From NCBI RefSeq assembly GCF_029946145.1, contig NZ_JAQSDY010000010.1:1-46556 (forward strand): a DNA stretch of 46,556 nucleotides, read 5' to 3'. Both the position numbers and the translations under genes were made by a program. This document shows positions 25,795 through 34,263 of this stretch, piece after piece. The first letter of the stretch is position 1, and every line of letters begins with the position of its first letter. The DNA is from Brevundimonas sp. (lineage in GTDB: Bacteria; Pseudomonadota; Alphaproteobacteria; Caulobacterales; Caulobacteraceae). The notes beneath the pieces were generated by a model. The model was given only the letters and a program-made list of their open reading frames with translations, was not told the origin of the DNA and did no database searches.

Positions 25795-25835
25795 GTCCCG
25801 GATCGCCGCGTTTGCGGCGTCCGGGATGACAAGGG
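25795..25835 (-). repeat. palindromic repeat, right copy flanking the GIY-YIG relic
   Basis: Read on the minus strand it begins CCCTTGTCATCCCGGACGCC and ends GCGGCGATCCGGGAC, matching the left copy at 25506-25545 except around the loop. The two copies are in opposite orientation and enclose the relic. Confidence 0.85.
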
Positions 25836-25876
25836 CTCCAGGCCCCCAGGGAACGTGGATTGGACTTGGGCGTCCC

Positions 25877-27172
25877 TCACTCCCGCCCCAGGCTCAACCG
25901 GCTGATCAGCACCGCCGCCCGCTGCGACTGGCGCACCAGACTGTCCAGATCGACCCATTCCCCATCCGCATGCGCGTTGCCGCCCGCCACGCCCAGACCG
26001 CCCAGCGTATCCACGTCGGCGGCGACGAAACCGCTGTCGGCCGCCCCGCGACGCGCCGGGTCATAGGCCGCCATCTCCGGCAGGCCGAGGTCGCGGTTGA
26101 CGACGTTCAGCCGCTCCAGCAGGGCGATATTGCCCTCGCTCGGCGCCATGGGCGGATAGCCGCCCTCGCCGAAGACCAGTTCGGCCCCGGTCCGGGGCAG
26201 GTGGGCGTCGACGATGGTCTGCATGCCGGCGCGGATGCGGGCGTCCTGATCGGCCGTCAGGGTGCGCAGGTCGCCGCGCGCGATGGCGGTCGAGGCGACG
26301 ATATTGGTCTTGCCCGAGGCGGTGACGCTGAAGCCCTCGGCGTCGATGGCGGCGGGCGTGCCCCCGGCGATGACGCCGACATTGTAGGTCAGGTTGGGCT
26401 CGGGCAGTTCGCGGCGGAAGCCGTCGAGGATGCGCGCCATCTCGTAGATCGCGCCATAGCCGAGCGTATCGTTGAACACGCCGCTGGAATGGCCGGTGCG
26501 GCCGCTCGTGGTCAGGGTCCAGTTGTTAGAACTGCGGCGGGCGATGGTCCCGAAGTCGGCCTCGTTCTCGACGGCCAGGTTCTCGAACTCCAAGGCGAAG
26601 GCGGCGGCCTTTCCGGCCTCGACCAGATCCCGCCGCGCGATCGACGCCGGCGCCCCCACCCGCTCTTCGTCTCCCGTCAGGACAATGGTGATGTTGGCGT
26701 CGTTCAGGGTCCCGGCGGCCTGCATGGCGCGCAGGGCGGCGATGATGACCACCACCCCGCCCTTGTCGTCGCCGATGCCCGGGCCCGTGGCGCGGGCGCC
26801 GTCGCGCTCGAAGCGCTGGAAGGGGTTGTCCGCCTCGAACACCGTGTCCAGATGGCCGATCAGCAGGATGTTGCGGCCCCGGCCGGCGTGGGTGGCGATC
26901 AGATGGCCCGCGCGGCCGGTCCCGGTCATGTCGACCCAGCGGACCGCGAAGCCCAGCGGCTCCAGCTCGGCCCGGACCATGTCGCCCACGGCCCGAACTC
27001 CGGCCAGGTTCAGCGACCCGCTGTTCTGGTTCACCATCCGCTCCAGCAGGGCGATGTGGCGGTCATGCTCCTGCGTCACGGTCCGCATCATGGTCCGCTC
27101 GGCCCGGCTGGACTGGGCCTGGGCGGCCGCGGGCAGGGCGAACAGCATCAGGATGGCAAGGAACAGGCGCAT
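25877..27172 (-). CDS. secreted M20-family metallopeptidase (glutamate carboxypeptidase-like)
   Basis: This protein has 431 aa from ATG 27172, with GAGAGG upstream and a signal peptide (MRLFLAILMLFALPAAAQAQ). The binuclear zinc site of the M20A/CPG2 group is visible: GHLDTVFEAD, then GPGIGDDKGGVV, then LTGDEERVGA with the catalytic and ligand Glu residues. A dimerisation insert spans about residues 195-310, and the final ligand His lies near GGNAHADGEW. It should hydrolyse peptides or folyl-glutamates in the periplasm. It is encoded opposite to lptB and rpoN, inside what is normally a compact lptB-rpoN junction. Confidence 0.9.
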   Translation of the reverse strand: MRLFLAILMLFALPAAAQAQSSRAERTMMRTVTQEHDRHIALLERMVNQNSGSLNLAGVRAVGDMVRAELEPLGFAVRWVDMTGTGRAGHLIATHAGRGRNILLIGHLDTVFEADNPFQRFERDGARATGPGIGDDKGGVVVIIAALRAMQAAGTLNDANITIVLTGDEERVGAPASIARRDLVEAGKAAAFALEFENLAVENEADFGTIARRSSNNWTLTTSGRTGHSSGVFNDTLGYGAIYEMARILDGFRRELPEPNLTYNVGVIAGGTPAAIDAEGFSVTASGKTNIVASTAIARGDLRTLTADQDARIRAGMQTIVDAHLPRTGAELVFGEGGYPPMAPSEGNIALLERLNVVNRDLGLPEMAAYDPARRGAADSGFVAADVDTLGGLGVAGGNAHADGEWVDLDSLVRQSQRAAVLISRLSLGRE

Positions 27173-27336
27173 GGGGGACCTCTCACTGAACGGCCCCCAG
27201 CGTTTCCGATCCATCGTGCGGAGTAAAGGTCGCGCCGCCGCCGGGCGTTTAGAACGCCGTTAACCGGTTTGGCGACAAGGTCGCCCCAGCAAGTTTCGGG
27301 CCACGCGGCCGCGGCGGCTTGGCGCAGGGGAATACG

Positions 27337-28857
27337 GTGCTCGGTCAGAGGCTGGAGATCAGGCAGGGCCAGGGGCTGGTCATCACGCCCCAGCTGCAGC
27401 AGGCGATCAAGCTGCTGCAACTGTCGAACCTCGAGCTTGACGCCTTCGTCGAGGCCGAGCTGGAACGCAATCCGCTGCTGCAGCGCGAGGACGCCGAACC
27501 GGGCGGCGAGATCGAGACGCCCGCGGCCGCCGTCGAGAGCCACGACGCCGCCGAGATGAGCTTCGACGAGGGCCGGGTGGGCGACGCCGACCGGACGCTC
27601 GACGCCCGCTCGGACGACGTCTACGGCGACGCCAGCCCGGGCGAGCGCACCTCGGACCGGATGGAGGACGTCGGGACCGGCGAGGCCCAGGTCGGGCTCA
27701 ACGACTGGTCGCGCGCCGGCTCGGGCGGCGGCCTGCCCGACGGCGAGGGCCGCGAACAGCCCGACACCCGCGACGCCACCCTGTGGGAGCATCTGCAGGG
27801 TCAGGCCTCGCAGGCGGGCTTCTCGGCCTCCGACCACGCCATCGCCCTGACCCTGATCGACGGCGTCGACGAGGGCGGCTATCTGCGCGGCGATCTGAAC
27901 GAGGTCGCCGACCGGCTGGGCGTTCCGCTGGCGCGCGTCGAGTCGGTGCTGACCGTCTGTCAGGGTTTCGAACCGACCGGCGTCATGGCGCGCTCGGTGC
28001 CTGAATGCCTGAAGCTGCAGCTGATCGAGCGCAACCGCTTCGACCCGGCCATGGGCTGTATGCTCGACAACCTCGACCTGCTCGCCAAACGCGACCTTAC
28101 CGCCCTGCGCAAGGCCTGCGGCGTCGACGCCGAGGACATGGCCGAGATGATCGCCGAGCTGAAGGCGCTGACGCCCCGCCCGGGCGCGGGCTTCGGCGGC
28201 GAACCGGCCCAGACCGTGATCCCCGACGTGCATGTGCGCGCCGACCCGGCCGGCGGCTGGAAGGTCGAGCTGAATTCGGACACCCTTCCGCGCCTGATCA
28301 TGGACAAGCGCTATCACGGCGTGGTCGCAGCGGGCTCGCGGTCGGACATGGAGAAGACCTTCGTCGCCGACTGCGCGGCCCAGGCCAGCTGGCTGGTCAA
28401 GTCGCTGGATCAACGGGCCAAGACCATCCTCAAGGTCTCGTCCGAGATCGTCCGCCAGCAGGACGCCTTTCTGGCCTTCGGGGTAGAGTTCCTGCGGCCG
28501 CTGAACCTGAAGACCGTGGCCGACGCCATCGGCATGCATGAATCGACGGTCAGCCGGGTCACCTCGAACAAATACGTCTCGACCCCGCGCGGCGTGTTCG
28601 AGCTGAAATTCTTCTTCACGGCGGCGATCCAGTCCTCGGACGGCGGCGCGACTCACTCCGCCGAGGCCGTGCGGCACCGGATCAAGGCCATGATCGACGG
28701 CGAGGGCCGCGACGGGGACGTCCTGTCGGACGACCGGATCGTGGAGATCCTCAAGGAGACGGGCATCGACATCGCCCGCCGCACTGTGGCGAAATACCGC
28801 GAGGCGCTGCGCATCCCGTCGTCGGTCGAGCGCAAGCGGATGCTCCGGACCGGCTGA
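27337..28857 (+). CDS. rpoN: RNA polymerase sigma-54 factor
   Basis: Sigma-54 directs transcription from -24/-12 promoters with bEBP activators, and in Caulobacter-like bacteria it controls flagellar and stalk genes. Region I shows QGLVITPQLQQAIKLLQLSN, followed by an acidic region II, the core-binding domain and the RpoN box near the end (IARRTVAKYREAL). GTG 27337 is preceded by AGGGGA at 5-nt spacing and gives 506 aa; TTG 27319 would add six residues. It starts the rpoN-hpf-ptsN group, divergent from the M20 peptidase. Confidence 0.95.
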   Translation: MLGQRLEIRQGQGLVITPQLQQAIKLLQLSNLELDAFVEAELERNPLLQREDAEPGGEIETPAAAVESHDAAEMSFDEGRVGDADRTLDARSDDVYGDASPGERTSDRMEDVGTGEAQVGLNDWSRAGSGGGLPDGEGREQPDTRDATLWEHLQGQASQAGFSASDHAIALTLIDGVDEGGYLRGDLNEVADRLGVPLARVESVLTVCQGFEPTGVMARSVPECLKLQLIERNRFDPAMGCMLDNLDLLAKRDLTALRKACGVDAEDMAEMIAELKALTPRPGAGFGGEPAQTVIPDVHVRADPAGGWKVELNSDTLPRLIMDKRYHGVVAAGSRSDMEKTFVADCAAQASWLVKSLDQRAKTILKVSSEIVRQQDAFLAFGVEFLRPLNLKTVADAIGMHESTVSRVTSNKYVSTPRGVFELKFFFTAAIQSSDGGATHSAEAVRHRIKAMIDGEGRDGDVLSDDRIVEILKETGIDIARRTVAKYREALRIPSSVERKRMLRTG

Positions 28858-28862
28858 GCGCG

Positions 28863-29012
28863 TTCTCCCTCCCCCGAAGTGGGGAGGGACGGCGAGGCGC
28901 AGCCGAGCCCGGGTGGGGAAGGCCAGTCCCGCAACGGCCGCGCCCGGCTTCGCAATTCCCCACCCTGTCGCCGCTGCGCGCCGACATCCCTCCCCGCTTC
29001 GGGGGAGGGAGA
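28863..29012. repeat. dispersed palindromic intergenic repeat (CTCCCTCCCC type)
   Basis: This second full copy of the element at 13131-13247 starts CTCCCTCCCCCGAAG and ends CTTCGGGGGAGGGAGA. AATTCCCCACCCTGTCGCC in its right half matches the first copy. It fills most of the gap between rpoN and hpf and holds no gene. Confidence 0.8.
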
Positions 29013-29090
29013 TCGCGCCTTCGCCGTAACCGTCACCACATTTCAGTGATCGGCGTTGACACCATTCGCGTTCGGTCGCGTTCTATCGAC

Positions 29091-29756
29091 ATGCAAATCC
29101 AGGTCAGCGGCAAGCACGTGGATGTTGGCGACGCGTTAGGCTCGCGCATCTCCCAGGAACTCGAAGACGGGATCGGCAAATATTTCGAACGCGGCGCCCA
29201 GGACGCCGAGGTCGTGGTGTCCAAGGACGGCTTCGGCTTCAAGGTGGACTGCTGGGTGCGTCTGGCGTCCGGAGAGGCCATCGTCACCACCGGACTGGGC
29301 GGCGACGCCCACGGGGCGTTCTCGGATTCGCTTGAAAAGCTCGAGAAGCGGGTCCGCCGTTACAAGCGCCGCCTCAAGAATCACCACGCCGGTCCGCGCG
29401 GCCTGTCGCCCGAGAAGACCGAAAACGCGGCCCGTGACGTGGCGCGCAGCATCGTCCTGCGCAGCCCGGACGAGGTCGAGGACGACACCTTCGGCGACGC
29501 CGGCGCCCCGGACGAACCGCCTCCCGTGGGCATGGTCATCGCCGAGACCGAGGCGGAGATCCGCACCATCACGGTCGGTCGGGCAGTGCTGGAGCTGGAC
29601 ATGACCGGCTATCCGGTCGTGCTGTTCCGCAACGCCGCGCACGGCGGCATCTCGGTGGTCTATCGCCGGCCTGACGGCAATGTGGGCTGGATCGATCCGG
29701 AGCGGACGGCGAAATCGATCAACGGACACGGTTCGGTAAACGGTAACGGCGTATAG
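29091..29756 (+). CDS. hpf: ribosome hibernation promoting factor, long form
   Basis: This protein has 221 aa from ATG 29091 (MQIQVSGKHVDVGDALG). The N-terminal HPF/RaiA domain (residues 1-100, with KLEKRVRRYKRRLKNHH) binds the decoding centre. After a variable linker the C-terminal domain (about residues 160-215, VGRAVLELDMTGYPVVLFRN) mediates 100S ribosome dimerisation. The length is that of long HPF. An earlier in-frame start at 29046 adds 15 residues without family match. It stands between rpoN and ptsN, its usual neighbours. Confidence 0.94.
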   Translation: MQIQVSGKHVDVGDALGSRISQELEDGIGKYFERGAQDAEVVVSKDGFGFKVDCWVRLASGEAIVTTGLGGDAHGAFSDSLEKLEKRVRRYKRRLKNHHAGPRGLSPEKTENAARDVARSIVLRSPDEVEDDTFGDAGAPDEPPPVGMVIAETEAEIRTITVGRAVLELDMTGYPVVLFRNAAHGGISVVYRRPDGNVGWIDPERTAKSINGHGSVNGNGV

Positions 29757-29831
29757 TCTTCCCCTATGGAGGCGGGTGGTCTAAACGGCCCCCGCCCGTT
29801 CGGGATGTATGGGCAGAGTCGGGAACTCCTC

Positions 29832-30299
29832 ATGGACATCGGTGATTTGCTGGCGGACGGCGGCGTCGTCCTGCGCAGCGGCGCATCGTCGAAGCGCCAG
29901 GCCCTGCATACGGTGGCCGAGGCCGCTGCCCAGGCTCTGGGAATGCCTGAAAACCGCGTGATGGAAGCCTTGCTTGAGCGCGAGGCCCTGGGCTCGACGG
30001 GCCTGGGCTCCGGCGTCGCCGTGCCGCACGCGCGCCTTGAGGGCGTAGAGCGGGTGACGGCAGTGTTCGTGCGTCTGGATACGCCCGTGGCCTATGGGGC
30101 GGTGGACGATCGTCCGGTGGATCTGCTGTTCGCCCTTTTCGCGCCGCCCCGGGATGGCGCCGAACACCTGCGGGCGCTGGCTGCGGTATCGCGCGCCCTT
30201 CGCTCGCCCGAAATGCGCGAGCAGCTGCGGCAGGCCCGCACCACCGACGCCATCCGCGCCCTTTTCGTCAGGGATCAGGCCCCCGCCACGGCGGCCTAG
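29832..30299 (+). CDS. ptsN: nitrogen-regulatory PTS IIA component (EIIA-Ntr)
   Basis: This 155-aa cytosolic phosphocarrier starts at ATG 29832 (MDIGDLLADGGVVLR). The phosphorylated His is His66 in GVAVPHARLEG, with ALLEREALGSTGLGSG before it. It takes phosphate from the PTS-Ntr chain and regulates potassium uptake, stress responses and PHB metabolism in related bacteria. It follows hpf by about 75 bp, completing the conserved rpoN-hpf-ptsN order. The upstream in-frame ATG at 29766 is not favoured. Confidence 0.95.
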   Translation: MDIGDLLADGGVVLRSGASSKRQALHTVAEAAAQALGMPENRVMEALLEREALGSTGLGSGVAVPHARLEGVERVTAVFVRLDTPVAYGAVDDRPVDLLFALFAPPRDGAEHLRALAAVSRALRSPEMREQLRQARTTDAIRALFVRDQAPATAA

Positions 30300-30315
30300 G
30301 GTTTTTCCCGCCCGC

Positions 30316-30573
30316 CTAATGGACGGACACCGGCTCCAGTTCATGAGCGACGGCGGCGGCGAAGGCTGTCTCGCGATCCACCATGACGGCCAGCCTCTCT
30401 CCGTCGGCCGCGTGGACGGCGAACAGTGTCGCCTCAGGGTCGATCGTCAGGCCCTTCGTCGAGGACGAGACCACATCGGCCAGCACGTCGGTGGCGCGAA
30501 TCTCGCGCACATAGACGAGGTCCGGCGCGCCCAGCCCCCTGAAATCTTCCTTGGTCATGATCATCGGCGTCAT
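30316..30573 (-). CDS. DUF1150-family small protein
   Basis: This 85-aa protein starts at ATG 30573 with AAGGAGG 9 nt upstream. GLGAPDLVYVREI and the C-terminal LAVMVDRETAFAAAVAHEL match the DUF1150 pattern. In alphaproteobacteria this family sits beside Hsp20 genes, as here (86 bp downstream of the Hsp20 gene, same strand). The function is unknown; a heat-shock-linked role is inferred from the neighbour. It converges on ptsN. Confidence 0.85.
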   Translation of the reverse strand: MTPMIMTKEDFRGLGAPDLVYVREIRATDVLADVVSSSTKGLTIDPEATLFAVHAADGERLAVMVDRETAFAAAVAHELEPVSVH

Positions 30574-30659
30574 CGAGACCGCCTCCTTGTACTGAACTAA
30601 CGCCCGTCGAGGGCTTATGGGTCCGGCCCCGAAAGCGGCGACCGGAAAACGCAGGCCTT

Positions 30660-31079
30660 TCAGCCCGTCGTGATGGGAATGCGCCGGACCGTCGGCAGAT
30701 CTTCCGGCCGGCTCAGGTCGACATGCAGCAAGCCGTGTTCCAGCCGGGCCTCCTCGACCTCCAGCCCGTCGGCGAGGACGAAGCTGCGAACGAAGCCGCG
30801 GCCGGCGATACCGCGGTGCAGGAAGGCCTGATCGGCCTTGTCCGACGGTTCGCGCTTGCCGGCGATGGTCAGCTGGCGGCCCTCGAGGGTGACGGCGAGG
30901 TCCTCGGGCCCGAAGCCCGCGACGGCCAGGGTGATCCGCACGGCGTGCTCGCCGCGCTGCTCGACATTGTAGGGCGGATAGCTGTCACCGGCGGCCCGCG
31001 CGGCGCGATCAATCATCGCCCGGGTGTGATCGAAGCCCAGCAGGAACGGGCTGTCGAACAGGATCGTTCGCGTCGTCAT
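30660..31079 (-). CDS. Hsp20 small heat-shock protein (IbpA-like)
   Basis: This 139-aa protein is an ATP-independent holdase. The N-terminus FDSPFLLGFDHTRAMIDRAA and the alpha-crystallin domain (about residues 36-125, with YNVEQRGEHAVRITLAVAGF and a GRGFVRSFVL strand) fit the IbpA class of alphaproteobacteria. The expected IxI-type tail is present as RRIPITTG. It should form large oligomers that bind unfolding proteins under heat stress. The DUF1150 gene follows on the same strand. A thermosensor may lie in the leader, but I could not establish one. Confidence 0.94.
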   Translation of the reverse strand: MTTRTILFDSPFLLGFDHTRAMIDRAARAAGDSYPPYNVEQRGEHAVRITLAVAGFGPEDLAVTLEGRQLTIAGKREPSDKADQAFLHRGIAGRGFVRSFVLADGLEVEEARLEHGLLHVDLSRPEDLPTVRRIPITTG

Positions 31080-31179
31080 CGTCCAGGGCCCCCGAAGCAG
31101 GCAATCGGGCCGTCTGCGCCCCCCGCGATCGGCGAGGCGTCGGCCCGTGACCCCTAGATGGTGCGCGAGGCCCCGGGGG

Positions 31180-31605
31180 TCAACGCCGATGAGGCAGACG
31201 CGCGTCGGCGGACCACTGGCCCGCGCCGTGCGCGGCGAGAACCAGGCCGGTCAGTACGCACATCACGGGGCCGAACAGGTCGCGGGCGGAGGCGCCGGCG
31301 CCGCCCATCAACAGAACGGCGACCAGGAAGTTCGCCGCCAGCAACAGCCCTGCCCAGCGGGTCAGAAAGCCCGGGACCAACAGAACGCCGATCAGAAGCT
31401 GCGCCCACACCGACACCGGCGCGGCCAGCTCGGGCAGCGGACAGTTCAGGCTGGTCAGGAAGCCCTGGAACTCGGCCATGCGCGCGGTCGAGGTGATGTT
31501 GTCCCACACCCCCCAGATCAGGAAGCCGCCAAGGTAGAGCCGCAGCAACAGGAAGGCGGCGTCCTCGCCGCGCTTCAGACCCTCAAGCTGGACCCGGTTC
31601 TTCAT
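31180..31605 (-). CDS. DoxX-family membrane protein
   Basis: This 141-aa inner-membrane protein has four hydrophobic segments, the DoxX layout. Recognisable stretches are LLLRLYLGGFLIWGVWDN near the N-terminus and VWAQLLIGVLLVPGFLTRWAG in the middle. Related proteins take part in sulfur or quinone redox chemistry, but many members lack a known role. The start is ATG 31605 just after the basic region upstream. It is the last clear chromosomal gene before the island junction. Confidence 0.85.
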   Translation of the reverse strand: MKNRVQLEGLKRGEDAAFLLLRLYLGGFLIWGVWDNITSTARMAEFQGFLTSLNCPLPELAAPVSVWAQLLIGVLLVPGFLTRWAGLLLAANFLVAVLLMGGAGASARDLFGPVMCVLTGLVLAAHGAGQWSADARLPHRR

Positions 31606-31678
31606 GTTTCGCCTCCCACCTGGAGCAGGCAGGCTAGCTTGACCATAACGACGTGGGAAGTCCGGCCCCCGGATGGGA

Positions 31679-31710
31679 CGAAGGCCCCGCGGTTTCCCGC
31701 GGGGCCTTCG
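31679..31710 (-). terminator. hairpin at the 3' end of the tRNA-Ala locus
   Basis: A perfect 14-bp stem (31679-31692 with 31697-31710, CGAAGGCCCCGCGG and its complement) surrounds a 4-nt loop. It lies one base beyond the CCA end of the tRNA fragment, so it is probably the original terminator of the tRNA-Ala transcript. Confidence 0.75.
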
Positions 31711-31711
31711 A

Positions 31712-31756
31712 TGGTGGAGCTTAGCGGAGTCGAACCGCTGACCTCTTGCATGCCAT
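31712..31756 (-). other. island attachment site: displaced 3' part of tRNA-Ala(GGC)
   Basis: The minus strand reads ATGGCATGCAAGAGGTCAGC then GGTTCGACTCCGCTAAGCTC then CACCA. That is the anticodon loop (GGC), variable loop, T-arm, 3' acceptor strand and CCA of tRNA-Ala. The 5' half is missing; beyond 31756 the sequence turns AT-rich and leads to an integrase gene. This is the pattern left when an element integrates into a tRNA gene and rebuilds the intact copy at its other end, which must lie beyond the window. Confidence 0.85.
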
Positions 31757-31922
31757 TAGGCTTTTGTTCCTATTTCATCGCTTTTCACGGCGTCTCATTT
31801 TGTTCCAAACTACGAAAAAAATTGGGAAAATTGAGAAACGTGGTACCGTATGAAATCAGCCGAAATGGGCCGCAAACGGCGTTTTTTGCTACCCATGCGC
31901 TACCTTTTTTGGAGCGTTTTGC
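31757..31922 (+). promoter_or_regulatory. AT-rich att-side region upstream of the integrase
   Basis: These 166 bases are far richer in A/T than the flanks, with tracts such as CGAAAAAAATTGGGAAAATTG and several T-runs. This is typical of integrase arm-binding and promoter regions next to an att core. No gene is visible in it. Confidence 0.5.
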
Positions 31923-33257
31923 ATGCCAAAACTGACCCGGAAACTGATTGGAGAGCTTCCCGCTTCGGACGTCGAGTTCTGTGTCTGGGACACGCAGGTC
32001 ACGGGCTTCGGCGTGCGGGTCCGACCGGGCGGCGGGAGAAGCTACGTGCTCTTTTACAGGCTCGGCGGGCGCTTTCGGAAGCTCACGCTTGGCAAGGCCG
32101 ATGGCGGCTACGGCCTTGATGAGGCCCGTGAGCGTGCAATCGAGAAACTCCAGGATGTCCGCGAGGGCATCGATCCTCAGGCTGAGAAGGTCGCCGATCG
32201 GAATGCGCTGACCGTCGCCGAGTTGACAGATCTCTATCTTGAGGAGGGGCCCGCACTAAAGCCGAACAAGAAGGAAACCAGCTGGGAGACGAACCGCATC
32301 ATGTTCGACTGCCACATCAAGCCTCTGATCGGTCGGCATCTCGCCCGTGATGTCACCGCGATGGACGTATCCCGGATGCAGCTCGACATCTCCCAGGGCA
32401 AGACGGCCAGAAACATCATGCTGGGTCATCGCCGTCGGTCGAAGGTGAGGGGCGGGAAGCGCGTGGCCGCAATGGCCGTGATCACCCTTGGCGCCGTCTA
32501 TGAGTTCGCGATCAGGGCCGAGCACCTTCAGAAGAATCCGACCAAGGGTGTTGAACGGTTCAAGACGGTTCGAAAGGAGCGATACCTTTCCGAGAGGGAG
32601 ATCGCGGCGCTAGCCGAGGCCTTGGCGGAGTTCGAACGCGAGGACGCGCGATACGCCGTCATGGCGGACTCGGTGCGCCTGCTGATGCTCACGGGGTGCC
32701 GAAAGTCAGAGATCCTGACGCTCCAATGGGACTTCGTCGACTGGGCCAAAGGATGTCTTCGGCTCCCTGAGTCGAAGACGGGCTCCAAGGTCGTGCCGCT
32801 GGCCGACGACGCGATCGTGGTGCTCAAACGGCGCTGGGACGAGACCCGGGCGCCTGAAGCTTCGCGAGGTCACAACTCGGGCGACACGACGCCGGCGATT
32901 GGCGCGGGATCACCTTGGGTCCTGCCCGCACTCAAGGGCGATGGGCACTTCGTTGGCCTTCCCAATCTGTGGACAAAGGTGAAAGCCAAGGCAGACATCA
33001 TCCTGCATCGACGGGTCGGCGAATTGGGGGGCGATCTTCGTGAGGTTCGTTCGCTGGCGAGTGTCCGTCTGCATGACCTCCGGCACAGTTTCGCGAGCTT
33101 CGCCATTGCGGACGGGGCCTCGCTGTTTCTGGTGGGGAAGGTCCTCGGGCACAAACAGGCCCGGACGACCGAGATCTACGCTCACCTAAGCGACGATCCG
33201 TTGAAGCTTGTCGCGAACAAGACGGCGGCCCGGCTCAGCCAGGCCATGAGGTTCTAG
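31923..33257 (+). CDS. int: tyrosine recombinase (island integrase)
   Basis: This 444-aa site-specific recombinase begins MPKLTRKLIGELP at ATG 31923. The N-terminal DUF4102-like arm (residues 1-85, TGFGVRVRPGGGRSYVLFYR) and a SAM-like core-binding domain precede the catalytic domain. The catalytic set is complete: Arg260 (TGCRKSEI), His384 and Arg387 (HDLRHSFA), His410 (LGHKQART) and nucleophile Tyr419 (TTEIYAH). An Asp/Gly-rich insert at about residues 310-345 is longer than in many P4-type integrases. It sits directly beside the tRNA-Ala fragment, whose 3' end it presumably uses as att site. Confidence 0.95.
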   Translation: MPKLTRKLIGELPASDVEFCVWDTQVTGFGVRVRPGGGRSYVLFYRLGGRFRKLTLGKADGGYGLDEARERAIEKLQDVREGIDPQAEKVADRNALTVAELTDLYLEEGPALKPNKKETSWETNRIMFDCHIKPLIGRHLARDVTAMDVSRMQLDISQGKTARNIMLGHRRRSKVRGGKRVAAMAVITLGAVYEFAIRAEHLQKNPTKGVERFKTVRKERYLSEREIAALAEALAEFEREDARYAVMADSVRLLMLTGCRKSEILTLQWDFVDWAKGCLRLPESKTGSKVVPLADDAIVVLKRRWDETRAPEASRGHNSGDTTPAIGAGSPWVLPALKGDGHFVGLPNLWTKVKAKADIILHRRVGELGGDLREVRSLASVRLHDLRHSFASFAIADGASLFLVGKVLGHKQARTTEIYAHLSDDPLKLVANKTAARLSQAMRF

Positions 33258-33330
33258 GACCCTCAAACGCGAAACGCGGACACATAGCGCTCACGGAGAA
33301 TGGCTCAGAACCTCGGACGTTAGGCCCTAA

Positions 33331-34263
33331 GAGGCTGACCGGAAATGAAGTTGGGTGAAATCAGTCGTTTGTGATTCTGTTGAAGGTGCGAGCCATCAAC
33401 GGATATCGACATGTGGACTGAGATCACCCGGCGTAAGCATGCCCGAAAGGGGCTGCGCTATTCAAGCGATCTGACGGATGCGGAATGGGTGGTGCTGGAG
33501 CCGTTGCTGCCGGCGCGGTCTCGTCTGGGGCGTCCGGCGAAATGGTCGTTGCGGACGATCACCGATGCGCTGCTGTATATTTTGCGCAGCGGTCAGCCCT
33601 GGCGGATGCTGCCGGGGGACTTTCCGCCGATGACGACGGTTCAGGGGTATTTCTACGCTTGGCGCGACGGTGGGGTATGGAGCACGATCAATCACCTGCT
33701 GCTGATGGAGTGCCGCGAGGCGGTTGGGCGCGAGGCCTCGCCCAGCGCCGGGGTGATCGACAGCCAGAGCGTCAAGACCACGGAAAGCGGCGGTCCAACG
33801 GGCTATGACGCGGGCAAGAAGATCAAGGGCAGGAAGCGTCACATCCTGACCGATACCAGCGGTCTGCTGGTCGCCGCGCGGGTTCAGACGGCCGATATCC
33901 AAGACCGCGACGGCGCGCCTGACGTCCTGGCCTCGATCCGCTCCAGCTTCCCCTGGCTGCGCCACGTCTTCGCCGACGGCGGCTATGCCGGCGACAAACT
34001 CCGGACAGCGCTCAAGAGCCACGGCGACTGGACGATCGAGGTCATCAGGCGATCCGACACCGCCAAGGGGTTCGTGCTGCTACCGCGGCGCTGGGTCGTG
34101 GAGCGCACATTCGCCTGGCTCGGTCGAAACCGACGCCTGGCCAAGGACTTCGAAAAAACCATCGAGAGCTCAACCGCCTGGCTACTCATCGCCTCGGTTC
34201 AGCTCATGACCCGACGACTCGCAAACCCCTGAACATAATCAGAAACATTATGAGTCAGACTCT
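33331..34263 (+). mobile_element. IS5-family insertion sequence with TAA target duplication
   Basis: This 933-bp element has imperfect terminal inverted repeats: GAGGCTGACCGGAAATG at the left, and at the right, read inward, GAGTCTGACTCATAATG. A direct TAA lies on each side (33328-33330 and 34264-34266), giving a 3-bp target duplication. It encodes one intact DDE transposase, so it may still be mobile. Confidence 0.88.
33411..34232 (+). CDS. IS5-family DDE transposase
   Basis: This 273-aa protein starts at ATG 33411. The N-terminal DUF4096-like block (LTDAEWVVLEPLLPA) is followed by the DDE domain: first Asp in GVIDSQSVKTTESGG, second in VFADGGYAG, and the Glu in RRWVVERTFAWLGRNRRL. No frameshift or stop is seen in the single frame. 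This argues for a single-ORF subgroup (IS1031/IS427-like) and for recent activity. Confidence 0.94.
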   Translation: MWTEITRRKHARKGLRYSSDLTDAEWVVLEPLLPARSRLGRPAKWSLRTITDALLYILRSGQPWRMLPGDFPPMTTVQGYFYAWRDGGVWSTINHLLLMECREAVGREASPSAGVIDSQSVKTTESGGPTGYDAGKKIKGRKRHILTDTSGLLVAARVQTADIQDRDGAPDVLASIRSSFPWLRHVFADGGYAGDKLRTALKSHGDWTIEVIRRSDTAKGFVLLPRRWVVERTFAWLGRNRRLAKDFEKTIESSTAWLLIASVQLMTRRLANP

